From Streptomyces avicenniae (lineage in GTDB: Bacteria; Actinomycetota; Actinomycetes; Streptomycetales; Streptomycetaceae): a DNA stretch of 64,000 bases. The stretch spans positions 186,001 through 250,000 of the forward strand of contig NZ_JOEK01000012.1 of assembly GCF_000719135.1 (NCBI RefSeq). Direction: 5' to 3'. Both the position numbers and the translations under genes were made by a program. The notes below the pieces were generated by a model. It searched no databases. It worked only from the letters and a program-made list of their open reading frames with translations, and had not been told where the DNA came from. Of this stretch, positions 22,459 to 30,476 are shown in pieces; position 1 is the first letter of the stretch, and the number at the start of each line of letters is the position of its first letter.

Positions 22459-25023
22459 TTACACCGGCGAGTACTTCTCCTCGATGCGGACGCGAAGATG
22501 GCTGTTCTCCCGCATGTTGAGGTTCTCCAGGATCGCCCGCGCCTGCATCTCCTGCACATGGGCGGCGCTCTCGCGTCCCAGACCGCGCAGCGCGGTCGCG
22601 AGCCAGGTGCGCTGCATTGCGACCACGAACGGATCGAACGGTTGCTCCGCGGCATGGCTCAGTGACCGTCCGGCCCAGCGCGCGGCCTCCTCGAATTCCC
22701 CGAGTTCCAGGTGGTATTCCGCCAGGACACCGGCCGCGATGGTCATTTCGTAGGGCAGCGAGAGCGACCTGTAGTTGTTCATCAACAGTCGGTACGCCTC
22801 GGCGTGGTGGCCCAGCAGGAGATGGCAGCGCCCGAGGTTGTTGACGACCTGGGGGCGCAGTTCCGGCAGCCCCGCGGCGTCCACCTCGGCGAGGGCGCGC
22901 TCGGCCTCATCGACGGCCTCGGTGAGCCGCCCGGCCGAGCCGAGGCACGGCACGAGGTTGGTCGTCACGGCGATGGCCTCGGCCCGTTCCCCGCACTCCC
23001 GGAAGAGGGTGGCGCTGCGCCGCAGCAGCTCGACGCCCTCAAGCCCCTCGCCGCGCTGCCCGGCCGCCTTGCCCAACTGTCCGTAGGCCACGGCCCGCGC
23101 GTAGGTGTCGTCACGCCGCGCGGCGACCCGCAGCACCAGGTCGCACAGCCGCCGCTGCGCCCGCCAGGCCAGCCGCATGCCGAAGTACGTCTCCAGCGCG
23201 GAGACCGCCTCCAGCGCGAAGTCGGACAGCGGCCGTCCGCCGAGGGCCTGCCCGTCGTCGTGCTCGGGGGCGGCCAGGGCGGCGGCGAGCGACAGGACGT
23301 CCTCCAGCGTCGCGTCCGCCCAGGGCAGCGACTCGTCCACGTGGGTGAAGAGCTGCCCGCTGGGGAACCGCCCGGCGCCGGCCCGGTAGCGGCGGCGGTA
23401 GCGGTCGGACAGGGCGAACGGCGAGTTGACGCGGTAGAGGGAGCCGAGGTACCAGCGCGCGAGTCCGGCGAGTCCTGCGGCGGTGCGCTCGGCGGGCAGC
23501 CGGGCGGCCTGCCGGACGGCGGCGGAGCGCACCAGGTCGTGCAGCGCGTAGATGCCGGGCCGGGGGCTGCTCGCGATCCGGGCGTCCGTGAGCCGGTCGA
23601 GCGCCTCGCGCGCCTCCCGGGCCGTGCAGCCGGTGAGGGCCGCGACCGAGCCGGGGCAGAACGTGCGGACGGCGGCGGCGCCGAGGAGGGGGAAGACGGT
23701 GGCGGCCAGCCGGTCCCGCGGGTCGCCGCCGCGGGCGAGCTGTTCGATGCTGACCATGAGGCCCGCCCGCAGGTCGTCGTCGTCCGCGGTGAGCGCGTCT
23801 CCGCGGCGGCGCTCGTCGCGCAGCAGGGAGGTCCAGTCGGCCACGCGCCAGTCGGGGCGGGTGGACATGCGCCCGGCGACGATGCGCAGCGCGAGGGGCA
23901 GGCAGCCGCACAGCGTGGCGAGTTCCGCCCACTCCTCCTCGGTGCCCCGCCCCGCGGGGACGCCCGCGGTGGCCTGCAGGAACGCGACGGCCTCGGCCGT
24001 CGCCAGGACGTCGAGATGCACGTGGTGGCCGCCGCGGAGGCCGGTGAGGGCGTTCCTGCTGGTGACGACGGCGGCGCAGCCCGCCTCCGTGGGCAGGAGC
24101 GGCGCGACCTGCGCGGAGTCCAGCGCGTTGTCCAGCAGCAGGAGCACGCGGCGGCCCGCGAACCATGCGCGGTAGTACGCCTCGGCGGCGGCCGGGTCGT
24201 GCGGGACGTCCTTGCCGGGCGCGCCCAGCGCGGCGAGGACGCGGCGGCGGGCCTCGGCGGTGTCGAGGGGCGGGTCGTGCGGGTCGGCGCTGCGCAGATC
24301 GACGTGGACGAGCCCGTCGGGGAAGTGCCAGGCGACCTCGCGGGCGGCACGGACGGCGAACGTCGAGGTGCCGACCCCGCCGGGGCCGTCCACCAGGCAG
24401 ACGGCGGGGGCGTCCTGCGCGTCGGTCAACAGCCGACGTACGCGGGCCAGTTCGGCGGCACGGGCGACGAAGGTGGCGATGCCCGCCGGGAATCCGGCGG
24501 TCGCCGCGGCCCTGCGGTGCCCGGCGAGCCGCGCCTTCTCGCGCTGTTCGACGGCGGCGAGCCGCAGGCCGTGCAGCGCCGAGCGGTCGCGCTCGTGCGC
24601 GGCGCGGGCGGGCAGGCCGTCGAGCGGCGCGCCGCGCCACAGGTCGAGGGCGCGGTCCACGGCGGCGGTGGCGCGGTCGGGCTCCTCGGCGAGCAGGGCG
24701 CGGGCGTGCGCCAGGGCGTCGCGGAACCGGCCGATGTCGATCTCGACGGCCTCGGCGCGCAGCGCGTAGCCGCCCGGCACGGTGACGACGCGGCCCGGGG
24801 GCAACGCGCGCCGCAGCCGGGCGACATGGCCCCGGACGGCGGAGGCGGCGGCGCGCGGCGGGTCCCCGTCCCACAGCCGCTCCGCGAGTTCGCCGACGCT
24901 GACCGCGGTGCCTGGCCGCAGCGCCAGGGCGGCGAGAACGGTACGTGGCGCGGGTGCGGTCAGCGGCAGGGGAGCACCGTCGTCACCGAACACCTCGACC
25001 GGGCCGAGCAGCCGTACGTCCAA
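22459..25023 (-). CDS. SARP-family regulator with NB-ARC and TPR domains
   Basis: An AfsR/SARP-type transcriptional activator. Residues 1-95 form the winged-helix DNA-binding domain (VRLLGPVEVFG... LAERLWDGDPP). A BTAD-like segment follows at about 95-170 and looks about half the usual length. Then come an NB-ARC/STAND ATPase (about 185-480) and C-terminal TPR repeats (about 600-850). The P-loop reads GPGGVGTST, with Thr219 where Lys is expected. Translation probably starts at the TTG at 25023, with GAGGGG upstream; GTG 25050 is an alternative. It lies directly upstream of the ESX operon in the same direction and is its likeliest local regulator. Confidence 0.9.
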   Translation of the reverse strand: MDVRLLGPVEVFGDDGAPLPLTAPAPRTVLAALALRPGTAVSVGELAERLWDGDPPRAAASAVRGHVARLRRALPPGRVVTVPGGYALRAEAVEIDIGRFRDALAHARALLAEEPDRATAAVDRALDLWRGAPLDGLPARAAHERDRSALHGLRLAAVEQREKARLAGHRRAAATAGFPAGIATFVARAAELARVRRLLTDAQDAPAVCLVDGPGGVGTSTFAVRAAREVAWHFPDGLVHVDLRSADPHDPPLDTAEARRRVLAALGAPGKDVPHDPAAAEAYYRAWFAGRRVLLLLDNALDSAQVAPLLPTEAGCAAVVTSRNALTGLRGGHHVHLDVLATAEAVAFLQATAGVPAGRGTEEEWAELATLCGCLPLALRIVAGRMSTRPDWRVADWTSLLRDERRRGDALTADDDDLRAGLMVSIEQLARGGDPRDRLAATVFPLLGAAAVRTFCPGSVAALTGCTAREAREALDRLTDARIASSPRPGIYALHDLVRSAAVRQAARLPAERTAAGLAGLARWYLGSLYRVNSPFALSDRYRRRYRAGAGRFPSGQLFTHVDESLPWADATLEDVLSLAAALAAPEHDDGQALGGRPLSDFALEAVSALETYFGMRLAWRAQRRLCDLVLRVAARRDDTYARAVAYGQLGKAAGQRGEGLEGVELLRRSATLFRECGERAEAIAVTTNLVPCLGSAGRLTEAVDEAERALAEVDAAGLPELRPQVVNNLGRCHLLLGHHAEAYRLLMNNYRSLSLPYEMTIAAGVLAEYHLELGEFEEAARWAGRSLSHAAEQPFDPFVVAMQRTWLATALRGLGRESAAHVQEMQARAILENLNMRENSHLRVRIEEKYSPV

Positions 25024-25446
25024 GGGAGACCCCTCACCGACGCGGGACACAGGACGGGACAGGACACGGGCGCGCCCCCACCCCGGGACCCGCGCACGCC
25101 GCACCCGCGCATCGTGCTCCCACTCTACTTCCGCGCGGGGCGAGCGGAAGCTGCGCGGGCGTGGGCCATGCCTTCGCTTTACCCGACAACTTCCCTGTGT
25201 CACAGGCTAGTTACCGGAAAAGTGCCGGGATGCCCACCCGCCGCGCGCAACCTTTCCCGCGGCTCGGCGCTCCGCGCGCGAACCGGCCGTTCCCCGGCAT
25301 CGTCCCGGACATCGGCGATCACTCCCGCACGCCGGAACGATCAATCCCGGTCGGCGCGCTTGGGGCCCCGGCGCGGCGTGGCACGTACTCCCCAACGGCT
25401 CGATCCCGCGGGCGCACCGTGCCCGCACCGACGTGAAGGGACCGCC
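25024..25446. other. 423-bp divergent intergenic region
   Basis: This region separates the SARP-type regulator from the secreted pullulanase gene and must hold both promoters. I see no gene in it. It contains TTACCCGACAAC at 25179-25190, the same 12 bases that open the 19-bp motifs near the graspetide cluster, and a GTGTCACA stretch close by. No clear maltose-regulator type inverted repeat is visible. Confidence 0.5.
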
Positions 25447-27753
25447 ATGCGCGACGTCAGCCTTCCGGCCGCCACCCCCCACCGACAGACCTCCGCCCCG
25501 CGCCGCCGTCGGCGCGCGCTGTGGGCGCTGCTCGCCGTCACGGCCGCCGCCGGGGCGCTGCTGCCCGGCGCGTTCGCCACGTCCGGCACGACCGCCGACA
25601 CCGCGGCCGAGCCGCCGACCACGCCGCTCGACACCCTGGGCGCGGTGTACACGCCCGAGGCGACCACGTTCCGCCTCTGGTCCCCCGACAGCGCGGACGT
25701 GACCGTGGAGACCGGCGGGCGGGTCCACGTCCTCTCCCCCGCCGAGCTGCCGGGCTACACCGACGTCCACGAGGTGGTGGTCGAGGGCGATCTGCACGAC
25801 GAGCCCTACCAGTTCAGGGTGGCGGGCCGCGAAGTGCGCGACCCGTACGCCCAGATGGTGCGGCCGGGCAGCACGCAGGGGGTGGTCGTGAACGCGGCGG
25901 CCGTCGAGCCCACCGGCGGCTGGGCCCCCACCCCGCCGCAGGAGAACCCGGAGGACGCGGTCGTCTACGAGCTGAGCGTCCGCAACTACACGATCGACGC
26001 CAGTTCTGGCGTGTCCGAGGGCCTGCGCGGCACGTTCGGCGGCCTCACGGAGAGCGGCACGCGCCACGAGGGCGTGACGACGGGCATCGACCACCTGAAG
26101 GAGCTGGGCGTCACGCACGTCCAGCTCATGCCGTCCTACGACTTCGGCACGCCGGTGCCCAACTGGGGCTACGACCCGGTCAACTACAACGTGCCCGAGG
26201 AGCAGTACTCGCGCTTCACCGGCACCGAGGACCGTATCCGCGAGTTCAAGGACATGGTCAACGCCTTCCACCGGGCGGGCATCCGCGTGCTGATGGACGT
26301 CGTCTACAACCACACGTACAGCCAGGACGTGTTCGGCCCGATCACCCCCGCCTACTACACGCCCACCGACCTGTCGGGCACCGGCAACTCCCTCGACGAC
26401 GGCAACCCCATGGTCAGCCGCATGATCCGCGACTCGCTGGAGCACTGGGTCAGGAACTACCACATCGACGGCTTCCGTCTCGACCTCCTCGGCGTCCACC
26501 ACCACGCGTCCGCCGCGGCTTGGGGCGAGTACCTGCGCGCCACGTACCCGGACCGCGCGCTGCAACTGCACGGCGAGCCGTGGTGCGGCGGCTGCACCGA
26601 CCCGCAGGAGGCGTCCAAGGTCCGCTACGGCACGGTCCCGACGCTGGCCGAGGCGGGCATCGGGGTCTTCAACGGCGCGTTCCGCGACGCCGTCAAGGGC
26701 GGCTCGCGCGACACCACGATGGGGTACATGGACGGCGGCGGCGACCCGGCCGCCGTCGCCCTCGGGCTGCGCGGCTCGCCCCTGGCCGTGCACAGCACGG
26801 ACCCGCTGCCCGACCTGTGGGACCCGGCCTTCGCCCACGACCCGGCGCAGACCGTCAACTACGTGTCGGCGCACGACGACCTGAACCTCTGGGACAAGAT
26901 CGTCTACTCGGGCGCCACCGGCGGCGAACAGGGCAGGGCGGGCCGCATCGACCGCTTCGCCACCGCCGTCGTCATGACGTCGCAGGGCGTCCCGTTCTTC
27001 CACGAGGGCGACGAGTTCCTGCACTCGAAGGTCGTGGACGGCGACTGGGAGACGGCCAAGAACTCCTACCGCGCCGGTGACGACGTCAACGCGCTCGACT
27101 GGTCGGAGAAGGTCGCGCACGCCGACACGTTCCGCTACTACCGCGACCTCGTCGCGCTGCGCCGCGCGACGCCCGCCCTGCGGCTGACGAGTTGGGAGGC
27201 CGTGCGCGACCGGATGACGACGCGGACGGACGGCGAGGTCGTGATCGCCGCCGTCAGCGCGGACCAGGACGCCCCGACGGCGTACGACACGGTCGTCGTC
27301 CTCAACCCGACCGACGCCGCCTACACCGTCTCGCTGCCCGCCGGGTCGTGGCGGACGGTGCTGGACGCGGACGGCGCGGCCGACCGCCCGGGCGAGCGCA
27401 CCGCCACGAGCCTGTCCGTCACGGTCTTCTCGCGCGACGCCGAGCCGGAACAGGGCTTCACCGGGTCGGCGTTCTCCGTCGAGGCGCCGACGGTGTGGGG
27501 CGAGCACGTCGCCGTCGTCGGCGACCTGCCGCAGCTCGGCGCCTGGGACCCGGCGCGCGCCGTGCCGCTCGACCCGGGCGGCCATCCGCTGTGGCAGGCG
27601 GAGGTGGACCTGCCCGCCGGGACGCCGTTCGCGTACAAGTACGTGCGCACGACGGACGGGCGGCCCGGCGTCGTCTGGGAGAGCGGGCGGAACCGGACGG
27701 CGACCGTGCCGTCCGGGGGCAGGGCGCTGCTGAACGACGTCTGGCGCGGCTGA
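25447..27753 (+). CDS. secreted pullulanase-type GH13 enzyme with CBM20
   Basis: An extracellular alpha-1,6-glucan debranching enzyme by family. An Arg-rich signal peptide (about 18-47) precedes a CBM48-like N-terminal domain (about 55-150). The GH13 barrel has the pullulanase type I motif NWGYDP, nucleophile Asp346 (GFRLDLLG), acid/base Glu377 (HGEPWCGG) and Asp477 (SAHDDLNLWD). A C-terminal CBM20 starch-binding domain (about 675-765, with VVGDLPQLGAWDP) ends the 768-residue chain. The ATG at 25447 has GAAGG upstream. The longer frame upstream only shadows the SARP gene. Pullulan or limit-dextrin specificity is inferred from motifs. Confidence 0.93.
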   Translation: MRDVSLPAATPHRQTSAPRRRRRALWALLAVTAAAGALLPGAFATSGTTADTAAEPPTTPLDTLGAVYTPEATTFRLWSPDSADVTVETGGRVHVLSPAELPGYTDVHEVVVEGDLHDEPYQFRVAGREVRDPYAQMVRPGSTQGVVVNAAAVEPTGGWAPTPPQENPEDAVVYELSVRNYTIDASSGVSEGLRGTFGGLTESGTRHEGVTTGIDHLKELGVTHVQLMPSYDFGTPVPNWGYDPVNYNVPEEQYSRFTGTEDRIREFKDMVNAFHRAGIRVLMDVVYNHTYSQDVFGPITPAYYTPTDLSGTGNSLDDGNPMVSRMIRDSLEHWVRNYHIDGFRLDLLGVHHHASAAAWGEYLRATYPDRALQLHGEPWCGGCTDPQEASKVRYGTVPTLAEAGIGVFNGAFRDAVKGGSRDTTMGYMDGGGDPAAVALGLRGSPLAVHSTDPLPDLWDPAFAHDPAQTVNYVSAHDDLNLWDKIVYSGATGGEQGRAGRIDRFATAVVMTSQGVPFFHEGDEFLHSKVVDGDWETAKNSYRAGDDVNALDWSEKVAHADTFRYYRDLVALRRATPALRLTSWEAVRDRMTTRTDGEVVIAAVSADQDAPTAYDTVVVLNPTDAAYTVSLPAGSWRTVLDADGAADRPGERTATSLSVTVFSRDAEPEQGFTGSAFSVEAPTVWGEHVAVVGDLPQLGAWDPARAVPLDPGGHPLWQAEVDLPAGTPFAYKYVRTTDGRPGVVWESGRNRTATVPSGGRALLNDVWRG

Positions 27754-27783
27754 CGCCGGGCCCGGCGGGCGTCGCGGCGTCAG
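27750..27783. terminator. bidirectional terminator overlapping both stop codons
   Basis: CTGACGCC (27750-27757) and GGCGTCAG (27776-27783) form an inverted repeat that includes the stop codons of both convergent genes. Inside it lies the 14-bp palindrome CGCCGGGCCCGGCG (27755-27768). Only 26 bases separate the two genes. Confidence 0.65.
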
Positions 27784-28388
27784 GCGGCGGGCGTCAGCAG
27801 GCGCGCGGTGACGGTGGCGAGGCGGCGGCCCTGGTAGCGGGCCGCCGCCAGGACCTCGGGGCCGGGCGCGCCGTCGCTGCCCCGGTGGGAGGTGCCGTAG
27901 GGGTTGCCGCCCGCCGGGTAGACGATCTGGTCGGTGTACCCGGGCGAGACGATGATCGAGCCCCAGTGGTGGAAGGTGTTGTAGAGCGCGAGGAGGGTGG
28001 ACTCGTTGCCGCCGTGCGCGTTGTGGGCGCTGGTGAAGGCGGTGGCGGGCTTGTCGGCCATGACGCCCTGCTGCCACAGGCCGCCCGCGGTGTCGATGAA
28101 CTGCTTGAGCTGCGCGGCGACGTTGCCGAAGCGCGTGGGCGAACCGAAGGCGTACGCGTCGGCCCAGGTGAGGTCGTCCAGGGTCGCGACCTCCACGGTG
28201 TCGCGGACGGCCTCGACGTGCGCGCGCCAGGCGGGGTTGCCGTCGATGGCGGCGTCGGGTGCCAGCTCCTGCACGCGGCGCAGCCGCACCTCGGCGCCCG
28301 CCTCCTCGGCGCCCTCGGCGAGGGCGCGGGCGAGCTGGTGGACCGCTCCGGTGGACGAGTAGTGGATGACCGCGATCTTGGCGCTCAC
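27780..28388 (-). CDS. wrbA: NAD(P)H:quinone oxidoreductase WrbA
   Basis: A flavodoxin-fold FMN enzyme that reduces quinones by two electrons and so protects against redox cycling. The FMN phosphate loop is YSSTGAVHQLA (about 10-20), followed by the SPTRFGNVAAQLKQF motif (about 83-97) and the WrbA-specific insertion ending GGNPYGTSHRG. The 202-residue length is typical. The gene is divergent from a TetR regulator with several palindromes between them, so the two are probably co-regulated. Confidence 0.93.
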   Translation of the reverse strand: MSAKIAVIHYSSTGAVHQLARALAEGAEEAGAEVRLRRVQELAPDAAIDGNPAWRAHVEAVRDTVEVATLDDLTWADAYAFGSPTRFGNVAAQLKQFIDTAGGLWQQGVMADKPATAFTSAHNAHGGNESTLLALYNTFHHWGSIIVSPGYTDQIVYPAGGNPYGTSHRGSDGAPGPEVLAAARYQGRRLATVTARLLTPAA

Positions 28389-28440
28389 GCGAGTGCCCCT
28401 TTCCTTGCCGTACCGTGCGTGCCGGGTGGGACGCGGACAT

Positions 28441-28535
28441 CCGGATCGCTATCCGGTTCCGCTCCGCCATCCGAGTAAAGCGGAGCGGAATCCGGTTCGC
28501 AAGGGTCTCCCGGGGTCGAATCGGATAGTTATCCG
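28441..28535. promoter_or_regulatory. operator cluster between wrbA and tetR genes
   Basis: Three inverted repeats are visible. CCGGAT-CGCT-ATCCGG lies at 28441-28456. A 10-bp perfect pair, TTCCGCTCCG at 28457-28466 with 28481-28490, follows it. CGGATA-GT-TATCCG lies at 28522-28535, just 14 bases before the TetR start codon. The first and third share the half-site GGAT/ATCC, as expected for one dimeric regulator acting on both promoters. Confidence 0.7.
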
Positions 28536-28548
28536 GTAGCCTCGGGCC

Positions 28549-29181
28549 ATGGACCGCACGCACCGCGCGGAGCTTCCCGTCATGGGCCGACCCGCGCCCG
28601 AGCGCGCGGACGCCGCCCGCAACCGACGGAAGATCCTCGACGCGGCGGCCCGGCTGGTCGCCGAGCACGGCCCCCGGGCCGTGACGATGAACGCGGTCGC
28701 GCACGCGGCGGGCATGGGCGTCGGGACCGTCTACCGGCGCTTCGGCGACGTCGGCGCCCTGCTCTTCGCGCTGCTCGACGAGGAGGAGCGGCGTTTCCAG
28801 GAGGCGTTCCTCACCGGCCCGCCGCCGCTGGGCCCCGGCGCCCCGCCCGCCGACCGGCTGCGCGCCTTCCTCCACGCGCTCGCCGAGCGCGTGACCGGGC
28901 AGCTGAGCATCCTGCTCGTCGCCGAGTCCGCCTCGCCCCCCGCCCGCTACCGCAGCGGGGTGTACGTCACGACGCACACGCATGTCGCCCTGCTGCTGCG
29001 GGAGTTGCGGCCGGGCGCCGACGCGGACGTGCTCGCGCACCTGCTGCTGGCGCCCCTCGCGCCGAGCCTGCTGGAGCACCTGACGGCCACGGCGGACGCG
29101 TCCCGTGACCGGATCACCGCAGCCCTCGACGTCCTCCTCGACGGCGTCGCCCCCCGCCCGCACCCCGAGGAGTCCCCATGA
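28549..29181 (+). CDS. TetR-family transcriptional regulator
   Basis: The N-terminal 70 residues contain a canonical TetR helix-turn-helix (ILDAAARLVAEHG... VGTVYRRFGDVGALLFAL), and the rest is a helical ligand-binding domain with no identifiable ligand. It is divergent from wrbA and overlaps the downstream flavin-binding-protein gene by ATGA. Operators sharing GGAT/ATCC half-sites flank it, suggesting autorepression and control of wrbA. A quinone or electrophile signal is a reasonable guess from context only. Confidence 0.92.
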   Translation: MDRTHRAELPVMGRPAPERADAARNRRKILDAAARLVAEHGPRAVTMNAVAHAAGMGVGTVYRRFGDVGALLFALLDEEERRFQEAFLTGPPPLGPGAPPADRLRAFLHALAERVTGQLSILLVAESASPPARYRSGVYVTTHTHVALLLRELRPGADADVLAHLLLAPLAPSLLEHLTATADASRDRITAALDVLLDGVAPRPHPEESP

Positions 29182-29582
29182 CGACCGCCCCCGAGGACGC
29201 CGGAGAAACGTTCTGGCGGCAGCGCAGGACGTGCTTCCTCACCACGCCGCGCCCTGACGGCACCCCGCACCTCGTGCCCGTCGGCCTCACCTACGACCCG
29301 GACACGCGCGTCGCCCGCGTCATCACGAGCGCGAGCAGCAAGAAGGTCCGCAACCTGCTCGCCGCCGGGCCGGGCGCGCGGGTCGCCGTCAGCCAGGCGG
29401 AAGGGCGCCTGTGGTGCACGCTCGAAGGCACCGCCGTCGTCCGCGACGACCCGGCGTCGGTGGCCGACGCGGAGCGGCGCTACGCCGAGCGCTACCGCGC
29501 CCCGCGGCCGAACCCGGAGCGCGTCGTCATCGAGATCACCGTCACCCGCGCGCTGGGCACGGCGAAGCCTCCCGGCTGGTGA
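29178..29582 (+). CDS. PPOX-class F420/FMN-dependent protein
   Basis: A small split-barrel protein (134 residues) of the pyridoxamine-phosphate-oxidase-like class. The motifs TCFLTTPRPDGTPHLVPV and SSKKVRNLLAAG are typical of the F420- or FMN-binding redox members. It is co-translated with the TetR regulator (ATGA overlap) and is probably part of the same redox-stress unit as wrbA. The cofactor is inferred from family only. Confidence 0.85.
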   Translation: MTTAPEDAGETFWRQRRTCFLTTPRPDGTPHLVPVGLTYDPDTRVARVITSASSKKVRNLLAAGPGARVAVSQAEGRLWCTLEGTAVVRDDPASVADAERRYAERYRAPRPNPERVVIEITVTRALGTAKPPGW

Positions 29583-29584
29583 CG

Positions 29585-29624
29585 GCGCGGTGGCCCGTCC
29601 CCCCGTGGGCACGGACCACCGCGC
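29585..29624. terminator. bidirectional hairpin terminator
   Basis: GCGCGGTGG (29585-29593) and CCACCGCGC (29616-29624) form a perfect 9-bp stem with a further GCCC/GGGC pairing inside. It lies in the 54-bp gap between the convergent PPOX and rpsN genes. Confidence 0.7.
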
Positions 29625-29636
29625 TCGACTCCCCCG

Positions 29637-29942
29637 CTACCAGGACGACTTGGTGACTCCCGGCAGGAACCCGGCGTGCGCCTGCTGCCGCATCCGCACC
29701 CGGGAGAGGCCGAACGCCCGCAGATGGCCGCGCGGACGGCCGTCCACGGCGTCCCGGTTGCGCACCCGCGTCGCGCTCGCGTCGCGCGGCTGACGCCGCA
29801 ACTCCCGCAGCGCCGCGCCGCGTTCCTCGTCGGTGGACCCCGGCGCGCGCAGGACCTCCTTCAGCTCCGCCCGGCGCGCGGCGTAGCGGGTGACGACGGC
29901 CTTGCGCCGCTCGTTCTTCGCGATCTTGCTCTTCTTCGCCAT
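29637..29942 (-). CDS. rpsN: zinc-free 30S ribosomal protein S14 paralogue
   Basis: This 101-residue S14 carries [14 protein letters not shown] at its N-terminus and the conserved [24 protein letters not shown] ending in separate blocks. It has no cysteines, so it is the C-minus (zinc-independent) long form. Such paralogues replace the zinc-binding S14 when zinc is scarce. It overlaps rpmB by one base and lies on one side of a Zur-type box, with L33, S18 and L32 on the other side. Confidence 0.95.
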   Translation of the reverse strand: MAKKSKIAKNERRKAVVTRYAARRAELKEVLRAPGSTDEERGAALRELRRQPRDASATRVRNRDAVDGRPRGHLRAFGLSRVRMRQQAHAGFLPGVTKSSW

Positions 29943-30178
29943 CAGACCTTCTCCCCCCTGGCGCGGATGCGCGCCACCGCGGCCTCGATGCCGATGCGGT
30001 CCACGGTCTTGATCGCCCCGGCGCTGAGCCGCAGCCGGACGTGACGGCCCTCGCTCGGCAGCCAGTAGCGCTTGCGCTGGACGTTCGGGTCGAAACGGCG
30101 GCGGGTGCGGACGTGCGAGTGGGAGATGGCGTTGCCGAAGAGCGGGCGCGCCCCGGTCAGCTGGCAGTGGGCGGACAT
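29942..30178 (-). CDS. rpmB: 50S ribosomal protein L28 paralogue
   Basis: A 78-residue L28 with the typical N-terminus [17 protein letters not shown] and the block [16 protein letters not shown]. The only cysteine is Cys5, so the usual four-Cys zinc ribbon is absent. It is the first gene of the leftward arm of the Zur-type regulon, 45 bases from the box, and is translationally coupled to rpsN (TGATG). Confidence 0.95.
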   Translation of the reverse strand: MSAHCQLTGARPLFGNAISHSHVRTRRRFDPNVQRKRYWLPSEGRHVRLRLSAGAIKTVDRIGIEAAVARIRARGEKV

Positions 30179-30222
30179 CCGGGGTCACCTGCCCCTCGGC
30201 GCGCCGGGGCGCCTATCGTTAA

Positions 30223-30237
30223 TGGAAATCATTGTCA
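30223..30237. promoter_or_regulatory. Zur box
   Basis: TGGAAATCATTGTCA is a near-perfect match to the 15-bp Zur operator (TGAAAATnATTTTCA type). It lies between the divergent rpmB-rpsN and rpmG arms, 14 bases before the rpmG start. One site could repress both directions when zinc is plentiful. All the flanking genes encode zinc-free ribosomal proteins or a zinc-chaperone-like protein, which supports the call. Confidence 0.85.
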
Positions 30238-30250
30238 TAGAGTAGCGCCC

Positions 30251-30415
30251 ATGGCTCGCAACGACGTCCGCCCGGTCATCAAGCTCCGCTCCACCGCCGG
30301 GACCGGATACACCTACGTGACCCGCAAGAACCGCCGCAACGACCCCGACCGCCTGACCCTGCGCAAGTACGACCCCGTCGTCAGGCGCCACGTCCCGTTC
30401 CGCGAAGAACGCTGA
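30251..30415 (+). CDS. rpmG: zinc-free 50S ribosomal protein L33 paralogue
   Basis: A 54-residue L33 with [18 protein letters not shown] and [17 protein letters not shown]. The two CxxC knuckles are absent (no Cys), marking the zinc-independent form. It is the first gene of the rightward arm and starts 14 bases after the Zur box, so its transcript leader is very short. Confidence 0.96.
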   Translation: MARNDVRPVIKLRSTAGTGYTYVTRKNRRNDPDRLTLRKYDPVVRRHVPFREER

Positions 30416-30437
30416 ACCCCCGCTCCCGAGGACACCC

Positions 30438-30476
30438 ATGAAGCACCGCACCGCACGCCACGGAACCCCGCGATGA
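30438..30476 (+). CDS. possible 12-aa leader peptide
   Basis: ATG at 30438 with GAGG six bases upstream opens a 12-codon frame ([12 protein letters not shown]). Its stop overlaps the start codon of the COG0523 gene (ATGA at 30473-30476). The excellent ribosome site and overlap suggest translational coupling, as with a leader peptide or the relic of a ribosomal-protein gene. It is too short to judge by coding statistics. Confidence 0.4.
   Translation: MKHRTARHGTPR

Noticed and set aside
22711..25446. N-terminal extension of the pullulanase frame by about 900 codons
   Set aside because: The extension is antisense to the SARP regulator. The signal peptide and ribosome site place the true start at 25447.
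25207..29163. A 1318-codon minus-strand frame across the pullulanase, wrbA and tetR genes
   Set aside because: It has no family motifs and runs opposite or out of frame to three well-supported genes.
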